Of a stretch of DNA of 20,745 nucleotides, positions 14,475-20,745 are shown piece by piece; within the stretch, counting starts at the first letter, position 1; every line of letters starts with the position of its first letter. Below the pieces are notes generated by a model. The model made no database searches. It had not been told where the DNA came from and saw only the letters and a program-made list of their open reading frames with translations. The stretch is from JBKJML01 sp046596415 (lineage in GTDB: Bacteria > Actinomycetota > Thermoleophilia > Gaiellales > Gaiellaceae). The DNA lies in the NCBI GenBank assembly GCA_046596415.1, contig JBKJML010000147.1, positions 1 to 20,745 of the forward strand. The letters are read 5' to 3'. The translations under genes and the position numbers were made by a program.

Positions 14475-15207
14475 CGACAGCGGCCACGTGCTCGAAGGCG
14501 GCGGCGGCGGCGGCCACGCAGGCCGCCAGCGCACGCTCGCCGCGCTCGACGGTCGCCTCGCCGGGATCGTCTGTGAACCCGTCGAGCTCCTGCCAGCGGC
14601 CAGGCTCGCCGACCGCAAGGCCCTGTGGACGGCTCCGCGCAGGCCCGCCCGGTGACGGGCTCACGCGGTCGGTCCGCACGAGGGTGGGATCGATCGCGAG
14701 GAGAAGCGACGTCTCAAAGCTGCCCGCGTGGCCGCGCGTCGGACCGTCCACCTCCTGGTCGCCGACGAGCGCGGCGACGAGCGCGGTGGCGGCGATCAGG
14801 CCGTGCTCGCGCGCAGCTTCGTCGACCGCGATCGCACAGGCAGCCGCATTGCCACCGTGGCCGTTGAGAATGAAGGCCCGGCGGAAGCCGGCGGCGGACG
14901 CCGAGGCGAGCAGATCCCGCAGCACGAGCTGGAAGGTGGCGACACGGAGTGAGAGCGTGCCGCCGAACGGCAGGTGGTGGTCGGAGGCGCCGTACGCGAG
15001 CGTCGGCGCGAGCACGATCGTCTCGGGGCTGGACGCGGCCGCAGCGGCGCGCTCCGCGACGACCGCCGCGATCAGTGCGTCTGTGCCGGTGACGAGGTGC
15101 GGGCCGTGCTGCTCCGTCGTCCCGGCCGGGACGACGAGCAGAGCGGTCGGTGCGAGCGCGCCGATCTCCTCGCGAGTCAGCGCGTCCCAGCGGCGGACGG
15201 TGCTCAT
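14467..15207 (-). CDS. Creatininase-family metal-dependent amidohydrolase
   Basis: A 246-residue creatininase-fold hydrolase, cytoplasmic enzymes that cleave cyclic or linear amides with two metals (creatininase, FAPy deformylase, MftE). Metal-ligand motifs are Glu32 and His34 in GTTEQHGPHL, Asp43 in GTDA, His117 in ILNGHGGN, and Glu165 in GHAGSFETS. ASDHHLPFGGTLSL is also typical. Length is normal. True creatininase activity is unlikely to be inferable; the context is an importer operon, so it may open an amide or lactone ring of the imported compound. ATG 15207 overlaps the upstream ATPase stop by ATGA and its own stop lies inside the enolase-superfamily gene's first codons. Confidence 0.9.
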   Translation of the reverse strand: MSTVRRWDALTREEIGALAPTALLVVPAGTTEQHGPHLVTGTDALIAAVVAERAAAAASSPETIVLAPTLAYGASDHHLPFGGTLSLRVATFQLVLRDLLASASAAGFRRAFILNGHGGNAAACAIAVDEAAREHGLIAATALVAALVGDQEVDGPTRGHAGSFETSLLLAIDPTLVRTDRVSPSPGGPARSRPQGLAVGEPGRWQELDGFTDDPGEATVERGERALAACVAAAAAAFEHVAAVGD

Positions 15208-16247
15208 GCCGGGGCTCGCGCGACCTCGGCGAGCAGGCTCTCGGCCGACTGGGGGAAGTGGCAGGCGACGGTATGGCCGGACGCGACCGCCTGGAGCGGC
15301 GGGTCGGCCGTCTGGCAGAGCGAGCGCTCACCGAGCGGGCAGCGCGGGTGGAAGCGGCAGCCCGGCGGGAGCGTGTCGGAGGACGGCGCCTCGCGAAGCA
15401 CGACCTCGGCCCGCTCCTCGGCGCCCGGCGCCGGCGGGATCGAAGCGAGGAGCGCATGGGTATACGGATGCTGCGGATCCGCGAAAAGCGACTCGCGCGG
15501 CCCCAGCTCGACGATTCGGCCTTGGTACATGACCGCGATCGTGCTGGCCATGTAGCGGACGACGGCCAGGTCGTGGGTCACGAAGAGATACGTGAGCGAG
15601 AGCCGTTCCTGGAGATCGCGGAGGAGGTTCAGGATCTGGGCCTGGATCGAGACGTCGACGGCCGAGACCGCCTCGTCCAAAACGACGAGCTTCGGGTTCA
15701 GCGCGAGCGCGCGCGCGATGCTGACCCGCTGGCACTGGCCGCCGGAGAGCTGCCGCGGGTACGCGGCTGCATGCTCGGGGCGCAGGCCGACGAGCTCGAG
15801 TAGCTCCGCCACGCGTGTCGTACGATCCCGGCGCGAGAGCGCCCGCTCGTGGACGACGAGCGGGAAGGAGACGATCTGCTCGACCGTCTTGCGCTTGTTG
15901 AGCGAGGCGTACGGATCCTGGAACACGATCTGCATCTCGCGGCGCAGGCGGCGGATGTCCCGGGCGGAGGCAGCGAAGACGTCTGTCGTCTCGAAGTGGA
16001 CGCGCCCCGACGTCGGCCGGTCGAGCCGGAGCAGCAGCCGGGCGAGCGTCGACTTGCCCGATCCCGACTCGCCGACGAGCCCGAGCGTCTCACCACGCTG
16101 GAGCACGAGCGACACATCGTCGACGGCGCGCACGACGCGGCCCGATCTGTGGCCGCCGAGCCGGAAATGGCGGCTCAGGTTCTCGACGACGACGAGCGGG
16201 TCCCCGGTCACCGTTACCGGCCCATCGAAAGCGACGGCGGAGCTCAC
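15204..16247 (-). CDS. OppF/DppF-like ABC transporter ATPase
   Basis: A 347-residue ATPase of the peptide/nickel importer family. Walker A GESGSGKST (59-67), Q-loop Gln110, signature LSGGQ (167-171), Walker B ending LDEAVSAVD (Asp191, Glu192) and H-loop His225 are present. The usual DEPVSALD is changed to DEAVSAVD. The C-terminal oligopeptide-transporter domain has the Cys set 297, 303, 311 and 329 (CRFHPRC...C...C), which in some OppD-type proteins binds an iron-sulfur cluster. The start is GTG 16247, overlapping the OppD-like stop by GTGA; the longer frame upstream lies in the neighbour. It powers uptake together with the OppD-like protein. Confidence 0.93.
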   Translation of the reverse strand: MSSAVAFDGPVTVTGDPLVVVENLSRHFRLGGHRSGRVVRAVDDVSLVLQRGETLGLVGESGSGKSTLARLLLRLDRPTSGRVHFETTDVFAASARDIRRLRREMQIVFQDPYASLNKRKTVEQIVSFPLVVHERALSRRDRTTRVAELLELVGLRPEHAAAYPRQLSGGQCQRVSIARALALNPKLVVLDEAVSAVDVSIQAQILNLLRDLQERLSLTYLFVTHDLAVVRYMASTIAVMYQGRIVELGPRESLFADPQHPYTHALLASIPPAPGAEERAEVVLREAPSSDTLPPGCRFHPRCPLGERSLCQTADPPLQAVASGHTVACHFPQSAESLLAEVARAPA

Positions 16248-17251
16248 GGCCGGACCAGCCCGAGCGGGAAGTGGCATTCCGCAACCTGGCCGCCGACGAC
16301 GACCGGCCGGGGAGCCTCCGTGGCGCAGATCGCCTGCGCGTACGCGCACCGGGGGTGGAACGTGCAGCCCGACGGAAGCTCGTGCGGCAACGGAGGCTGG
16401 CCGGAGATGGCGGCGATCGGCTGCTGGACGTCGCGGTCGATCCGGCAAATCGATTCCAGCAGCGCCTCGGAGTACGGGTGCACGGGCCGGCGCAGCACCG
16501 CGTCGGCCTCGCCGCTCTCGACGATCCGGCCGCCGTACATGACGTGGATGTCGTCGCAGAACGAGGATGCGAGCCCCAGGTCGTGCGTGATCAGGATCAC
16601 GCCCATGTGGCGATCTTCGACGATCCGGGCGAGCATCTCCATGATCCTCGCCTGTGTCGTCACGTCGAGCGCCGTGGTCGGCTCGTCGGCGATCAGCACG
16701 TCCGGGTTGGTGCAGATCGCCATCGCGATCATCACCCGCTGGCGCATTCCGCCGGAGAACTGATGCGGGTAGTCGTCGACCCTTCGCTCCGGCTGTGGCA
16801 GCCCGACATCGTGCAGCACCTGGACTGCCCGCTCGCGAGCCTCCCGCCTCCCGACGTTCTCGTGCGCCGCGACGGCCTCGACGATCTGGCGGCCCACGGT
16901 GAGCAACGGGTTCAGCGACGACATCGGATCCTGATAGATCATCGAGAGGCGGCCGCCGCGAATGCGCGCCATCTCGCGGTCGGCCAGCCGTGCCAGGTCG
17001 CGGCCGCGGAGGTGCACTTCACCGGCCGCGATCCGGGCGCGGGGCGGCAGCAGCCGCATCAACGAGAGCGCCGTGAGCGACTTGCCGCTGCCCGACTCGC
17101 CGACGATCCCGAGCCGCTGCCCTGGCGAAACGTCGAACGACACGCCACGGACCGGTCTGATTGCCGGGCGCCGCGGGATCGTGATCTCGACTTCGAGGTC
17201 GCGGACGGCGAGCACGACGTCGGTGGCAGGCTGCGTGGAGGTGGCTGTCAT
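16244..17251 (-). CDS. OppD/DppD-like ABC transporter ATPase
   Basis: A 335-residue ATPase of the peptide/nickel importer family. Visible are Walker A GESGSGKS (51-58), Q-loop in MIYQDPMSSLNP, signature FSGGMRQR (165-172), Walker B LIADEPTTALD (Asp189, Glu190), and His223. The C-terminal domain carries Cys 296, 302, 309 and 326 in the same pattern as its partner. ATG 17251 overlaps the upstream permease stop by ATGA. With the partner ATPase it forms the heterodimeric motor of the importer. The substrate is not readable from the ATPases. Confidence 0.94.
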   Translation of the reverse strand: MTATSTQPATDVVLAVRDLEVEITIPRRPAIRPVRGVSFDVSPGQRLGIVGESGSGKSLTALSLMRLLPPRARIAAGEVHLRGRDLARLADREMARIRGGRLSMIYQDPMSSLNPLLTVGRQIVEAVAAHENVGRREARERAVQVLHDVGLPQPERRVDDYPHQFSGGMRQRVMIAMAICTNPDVLIADEPTTALDVTTQARIMEMLARIVEDRHMGVILITHDLGLASSFCDDIHVMYGGRIVESGEADAVLRRPVHPYSEALLESICRIDRDVQQPIAAISGQPPLPHELPSGCTFHPRCAYAQAICATEAPRPVVVGGQVAECHFPLGLVRP

Positions 17252-18120
17252 GAGCGGGAGGGGTCGAGGACCTTCTGGAGATTGTCACCGAGCGTGTTCA
17301 GCGCGAGCACGGCGACGAGGATGACGAGGCCCGGGAAGATCGGATAGGCGTAGGAGCGGTAGAGGTTCGAGTACCCCTGCTGGAGCAGCGTGCCCCACGA
17401 GGTGTCGGGAGGCTGGACGCCGAGGCCGACGAAACTGAGGCTCGCTTCGACGAAGATCACCTCGGCCAGGATCAGGGTCGCTCGCGAGACGAGCACAGGC
17501 AGTGCGTTCGGCAGCAGTTCCCGGGCCACGATCCGCGTCCCGGAGGCGCCGACGGAGACCGCGGCGAGGTAGTACTCCGAGCGGAGCTCGACGAGCAGCG
17601 TCGACCGGGCGATCCGCGCCGTCGCCGGGGCGAACAGCAGGCCGAGGATGACGATCATGCTCAGGGTCGAGGCGCCGAACGCCGCCACGAGAACGAGGCC
17701 GAGCAGGATCACGGGCATCGCCATCATCGTGTCGGCGACCCGCATCAGGACCTCGCCGATCCAGCCTTCCCGGAGCGCGGAGGCGAACCCCCACACAACG
17801 CCCAGGAGCATCGCGATCCCGGTTGCTGCAAAGGCGACGATGATCGACGTGCGACCGCCGTAGAGGACGCGCGTCAGGAGGTCACGACCGAGCTCGTCGG
17901 TCCCGAAGGGATGGCTCCACGACGGTGCCGCAAAGAGGTGGGTGAAGTCGAGCGTCGTCGGTGAGTAGGGCGCGAAGACCGGCGCGCCGAGCGTCACGAT
18001 GACGAGGATCGCGACCACGACGGCAGCGACGGCTGCGGCCGGGCGTCTCAGCAGCCGGCGGCCCACCGACTCCCGCCGGAGGCGAACGGGTGGCTCGACG
18101 GTCACCGCGGCGGCGCTCAC
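17248..18120 (-). CDS. OppC/DppC-like ABC transporter permease
   Basis: A 290-residue inner-membrane permease. It has an N-terminal cytoplasmic tail, a first transmembrane helix (about 25-48), a long extracytoplasmic segment with the family motif HPFGTDELGRDLLTRVLYGGRTS, then five further helices. The EAA-type coupling loop is SEYYLAAVSVGASGTRIVARELLPNALP. PPDTSWGTLLQQG near the C-terminus is typical of DppC. The start is GTG 18120 (VSAAAVTVEPP), overlapping the OppB-like stop by GTGA; the longer frame upstream is the shadow of that gene. It pairs with the OppB-like protein to form the transport channel. Confidence 0.93.
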   Translation of the reverse strand: MSAAAVTVEPPVRLRRESVGRRLLRRPAAAVAAVVVAILVIVTLGAPVFAPYSPTTLDFTHLFAAPSWSHPFGTDELGRDLLTRVLYGGRTSIIVAFAATGIAMLLGVVWGFASALREGWIGEVLMRVADTMMAMPVILLGLVLVAAFGASTLSMIVILGLLFAPATARIARSTLLVELRSEYYLAAVSVGASGTRIVARELLPNALPVLVSRATLILAEVIFVEASLSFVGLGVQPPDTSWGTLLQQGYSNLYRSYAYPIFPGLVILVAVLALNTLGDNLQKVLDPSRS

Positions 18121-19079
18121 GTCACGGCCTTGACGCGCAGTCGCGGGTCGATGAAGCCGAGGATCACGTCGACGGTGAGGCTCGTGGCGATGAAGACCGC
18201 CACGGCGAGCAGCACGAGCGCCTGGAGCACCCCGTAGTCGCGCTGGAAGACCGAGTCGACGAGCAGCGAGCCGAGCCCTGGCCGCGCAAAGACGTACTCG
18301 ACGATCACCGCGCCGCCGACGAGGTGGGCAACGATGATCCCCGCCGCCGTGATCGCCGGGATCGACGCGTTCGGTAGCTCGTGCCGCACGACGACCTCTC
18401 TGCGGAGCAAGCCCTTCCCCTTCGCGGTCCGCACGAACGAGGCCGATTCGATGTCGACGAGGGACGGCCGGAGAATCCGCATCGTCGCGGCGGCGACCCC
18501 GATCCCAAGCGTGATCGCCGGCAGAAGGGTCGATCTGATGCTCTCGAGCGGGTGTGCCTGGAAGGAGACGTAGCCCTGCGTCGGCAGCCATTCCAGCTCG
18601 ACGCCGAGCACGATGATCAGGATGATCCCGATCACGAACGTCGGGATTGCGATCCCGACCGCCGCGAAACCGGAGAGCACGCTTTCGAGGATCCTGTTTG
18701 GCCAGATCGCACCCGCGATCGACGCGGGAACGGCGATCAGGGCGCCGATCAGCATTGCCATGAGCGCCAGCTCGAGCGTGGCTCCGAACCGCTGTTGGAT
18801 CAGCGATGTGACCGAGAACTGGCTGAAGTACGAGCTGCCGAAGTCGCCGTGGGCAATCCCACCGACCCAGCTCAGATACTGCTCCGGCAGCGACTTGTCG
18901 AGGCCGAGGTCGTGGCGGATGGCCGCCAGGGTCGCAGCGTCGACCTCCTTGATCGACCCGCCGAGCTTCGTGATCGTCGGGTCGCCGGGGATCACCCGCA
19001 TCAGGCAGAAGACGAGAATCGACCCGACGACGAGCAACGCGAGGCTCGTGACGAGGCGCCTGAAGATGTAGCTCAACAT
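18117..19079 (-). CDS. OppB/DppB-like ABC transporter permease
   Basis: A 320-residue permease with the typical N-terminus MLSYIFRRLVTSLALLVVGS, the extracytoplasmic region containing MRVIPGDP and LGLDKSLPEQYLSWV, and six transmembrane helices. The EAA loop is SASFVRTAKGKGLLRREVVVRHELPNA, and the end LGFIDPRLR is characteristic of the family. The start is ATG 19079; an upstream extension to 19190 is polar and lies across two hairpins. A G-rich AGGGGG lies about 14 nt before the ATG, farther than ideal for a ribosome-binding site. It is separated from the binding-protein gene by 125 nt and overlaps the next permease by GTGA. Confidence 0.93.
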   Translation of the reverse strand: MLSYIFRRLVTSLALLVVGSILVFCLMRVIPGDPTITKLGGSIKEVDAATLAAIRHDLGLDKSLPEQYLSWVGGIAHGDFGSSYFSQFSVTSLIQQRFGATLELALMAMLIGALIAVPASIAGAIWPNRILESVLSGFAAVGIAIPTFVIGIILIIVLGVELEWLPTQGYVSFQAHPLESIRSTLLPAITLGIGVAAATMRILRPSLVDIESASFVRTAKGKGLLRREVVVRHELPNASIPAITAAGIIVAHLVGGAVIVEYVFARPGLGSLLVDSVFQRDYGVLQALVLLAVAVFIATSLTVDVILGFIDPRLRVKAVT

Positions 19080-19141
19080 CGAAGCTTCGTGTCCCCCTGA
19101 ATCTCGCCGTTTCCCGCCCGACGGGCTCCTCGTCCCGCCGG

Positions 19142-19159
19142 CCCCAAGCCGGGTTGGGG
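19142..19159 (-). ncRNA. Intercistronic stem-loop (second, near oppB)
   Basis: ccccaa (19142-19147) pairs with ttgggg (19154-19159) around a 6-nt loop. It lies between the binding-protein stop and the permease start in the same transcript. It would act with the stronger hairpin at 19163-19198. Confidence 0.4.
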
Positions 19160-19162
19160 TGA

Positions 19163-19198
19163 GGCGGTGGGCAGCCGGCGAACCGGCCACCCACCGCC
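19163..19198 (-). terminator. Intercistronic hairpin with TTCG loop after the binding-protein gene
   Basis: Outer arms of 9 bp and inner arms of 5 bp (separated by two mismatched pairs) enclose a 4-nt loop that reads TTCG on the transcript strand, closed by C and G, an exceptionally stable tetraloop. It begins 7 nt past the binding-protein stop at 19205. There is no T-run, so it more likely attenuates transcription or blocks 3' decay, letting the binding protein be made in excess over the membrane parts. Confidence 0.55.
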
Positions 19199-19204
19199 CG
19201 CAGC

Positions 19205-20745
19205 CTAGCCCGAGACCCGTGCTTCCTCGAGGTGGACGTTGCCCTGCGCGTCCTCCCAGGCGTTCGTCACGCGCTTCTGATGGGCGACGATGTTCGTCTG
19301 ATGCGCGATCACCATCACGGGCGCGTAGGAGCTGAAGATCTGCTGCATGATGTCGTAGACCTTCTGCCGTTCATTCAGGTCCTTGACGCCGGGAGCCTTG
19401 AGCGCCTGCGCCTCGAACGTGTTGTTCTTCCAGTTGCACTCACAGGAGCCGAAGCCGCCCTGCTTCATGGCGTACGTCGGGTTCGGCGGCATCGAGAAGT
19501 AGTTGCCGATGATCGTTCCCGGGTACTTCTTGCCGGCCGGGAAGAACTTGCCGAGCCAGGTGCTGACATCCGAGCGCTGGATGCTGAGGTTCAGCCCGAT
19601 CTTCTGCAGGTCCTGCTGGAGGATCTGAGCCATCGTGATCCACTCGTCACGACGGCCGGCGAGCGCCCAGAAGGTGAAGGTCGTGCCCTGCTTGACGCCG
19701 GCGGCGTCGAACAGCTGCTTCGCTTTCTGCAGATTGAACGTGTAGGGCTTGAGCTGCTTGTTGTACGCGGAGCTGGACGCGCTGATCAGCGAGTTGCCGT
19801 AGGACGGCGTCGCAAGGCCCGAGAACGCAGCCAGGTTCATCGTCTTGCGGTCGATCGCGTACGAGAGCGCCTGGCGTGCGCGCACGTCGTTGAACGGCTC
19901 CGAGGTCGTGTCGAGCTCCCAGACGTGAGCGCCCGAGACGCCCTTCGGCTGGAGGAACGAGGTGCTGCTCGACCTAACCGCAGGAACATCCGTCGGCCGG
20001 ACCTGCCAGATCATGTCTAGGTTCCCGGCCTTGAAGTCGGTCACCATCGCCGTCGGATCGGGCTCGCGCACGAACTCGATCTTCTGAATGCAGGCCTTGC
20101 CACCGAAGTGGTTCGGATTCGGCTCCAGCGTGAGCGACTGGTTCGGGACGAACGAGCTCACCTTGTACGGGCCTGTTCCGGTGCCGCTCTTCGGCAGGTT
20201 CGCGACGTCACTCGTGTCGCTCATCTTGATGTCGACGAGCGCATTCGGAAGGATCCCGCTCGGGCTCCCGAGCTTGATCCGGAGCAGGTACGGGTTGATC
20301 ACCCGGGCGGAGCGAATGTCCTTGGCGTTCGCCCGCTGCTGCGAGGTCACCTTCGGATCGAGCACGCGCAGGATGTTCGCCCGTGCGTCTTCGGCGGTGA
20401 ATGCCCGCCCGGTCGAGTACTTGACGCCCTTGCGGATCGTGAAGAACCAGGTCTTGAGGTCCTTCGAGGATCGCCACTTCGTTGCGAGATCCGGGATCAC
20501 GTTCATGTCCCGGTCGTACTTGGAAAGGCCGTTGTAGAGGAGCGTCTGGATCGGTGCCTGGCCTGCGAAGTTGATCGTGTTCGGATCGAGCTGCGAGATG
20601 CCGGCGCCTGCGATGCCGTACCGCAGCGAGCCCTTCGACGACGTACAGCCGGTTGCGGCCGAGACGGCGAAGGCCGCCGGAGCCGAACGCGCAGACGACA
20701 CGACCGCTCCGCTCGCGATGGCCGCCGCAACGGCGAGTGACGCCG
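19205..20745 (-). CDS. Peptide/nickel-type ABC transporter substrate-binding protein (5' end cut by window)
   Basis: At least 513 residues are visible of a family-5 solute-binding protein (SBP_bac_5, OppA/DppA-like); the N-terminus lies beyond the window edge, so the start is not shown. Visible N-terminal residues are hydrophobic (SLAVAAAIASGAVV), consistent with an export signal, followed later by ATGC, at best a weak lipobox. Family features: LDPNTINFAGQAPIQTLLYN, LATKWRSSKDLKTWFFTIRK, GVKYSTGRAFTAEDARANIL, TGTGPYKVSSF, and DVRARQALSYAIDRKTM. The family binds peptides, nickel, opines or oligosaccharides, so the ligand is unknown. It is the first visible gene of the operon, with 125 nt containing two hairpins before the permease gene. 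Confidence 0.93.
   Translation of the reverse strand, partial: ASLAVAAAIASGAVVSSARSAPAAFAVSAATGCTSSKGSLRYGIAGAGISQLDPNTINFAGQAPIQTLLYNGLSKYDRDMNVIPDLATKWRSSKDLKTWFFTIRKGVKYSTGRAFTAEDARANILRVLDPKVTSQQRANAKDIRSARVINPYLLRIKLGSPSGILPNALVDIKMSDTSDVANLPKSGTGTGPYKVSSFVPNQSLTLEPNPNHFGGKACIQKIEFVREPDPTAMVTDFKAGNLDMIWQVRPTDVPAVRSSSTSFLQPKGVSGAHVWELDTTSEPFNDVRARQALSYAIDRKTMNLAAFSGLATPSYGNSLISASSSAYNKQLKPYTFNLQKAKQLFDAAGVKQGTTFTFWALAGRRDEWITMAQILQQDLQKIGLNLSIQRSDVSTWLGKFFPAGKKYPGTIIGNYFSMPPNPTYAMKQGGFGSCECNWKNNTFEAQALKAPGVKDLNERQKVYDIMQQIFSSYAPVMVIAHQTNIVAHQKRVTNAWEDAQGNVHLEEARVSG

Noticed and set aside
13479..14576. A 365-codon plus-strand frame opposite the enolase-superfamily gene
   Set aside because: Arg-rich translation without motifs; the minus-strand protein carries all metal ligands.
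19080..19089. cgaagcttcg palindrome just upstream of the OppB-like start
   Set aside because: A perfect 10-bp palindrome, but it has no loop room for a hairpin and could be chance; no functional call made.
18121..19194. An N-terminal extension of the OppC-like frame to 648 residues
   Set aside because: It lies fully within the OppB-like gene in another frame; the GTG at 18120 with a GTGA overlap gives the normal DppC length.

Overview
The window looks like chromosomal DNA of a high-GC Gram-positive bacterium, most likely a deep-branching actinobacterium such as Thermoleophilia (Gaiellales/Solirubrobacterales). The reasons are protein resemblance recalled from family knowledge, very GC-rich third codon positions, frequent GTG starts, and start codons lying only 6-8 nt behind TANNNT -10 hexamers (leaderless transcription). 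No organism was identified by search.

Layout. Positions 1-1750 hold two genes read leftward, a polytopic membrane protein and a secreted Trp/Cys-containing protein. They have a more AT-rich codon ending than the rest and are surrounded by hairpins, a palindrome and a tandem repeat. Positions 1798-4571 hold ordinary genes: a membrane protein, a DUF2277 protein, a one-helix protein, citrate synthase and RidA. Positions 4568-8081 (minus strand) hold an aldehyde dehydrogenase preceded by a LacI-family regulator, and a YeiH-type putative sulfate exporter. Positions 8167-10753 (plus strand) hold a tightly coupled trio: a Gfo/Idh/MocA oxidoreductase and two amidohydrolase-2 family enzymes. Positions 10788-20745 (minus strand) hold one long operon. 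It starts with a peptide/nickel-type ABC importer (binding protein cut by the window edge, two permeases, two ATPases) and continues without any gap into a creatininase-family hydrolase, an enolase-superfamily enzyme, an unrecognised TIM-barrel-like protein, a metal-ligand-poor amidohydrolase and an AAC(3)-type N-acetyltransferase.

How the genes may work together (inference). Positions 4568-20745 look like a catabolic island: import of a small molecule, hydrolysis of amide or lactone bonds, oxidation by the Gfo enzyme, isomerisation or dehydration by the enolase-superfamily enzyme, and a final aldehyde oxidation feeding central metabolism, under a LacI-type regulator with a candidate operator at 8080-8095. 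The combination of dehydrogenase, amidohydrolase-2 (a family that includes sugar lactonases), enolase-superfamily enzyme and aldehyde dehydrogenase resembles an oxidative sugar-acid route. The creatininase and AAC(3) homologues suggest an amide- or amino-bearing substrate. No KDG-aldolase or dehydratase of the DHDPS family is visible, so the route is incomplete here and the substrate is unknown.

No rRNA, tRNA, CRISPR array, intact insertion sequence or phage gene was seen. No stretch longer than about 250 nt is without a gene. Positions 1-179 hold no convincing gene; plus frame 1 is open only from the window edge to a TAA at 43-45 and could be the last 14 codons of a gene, but nothing in it is recognisable.
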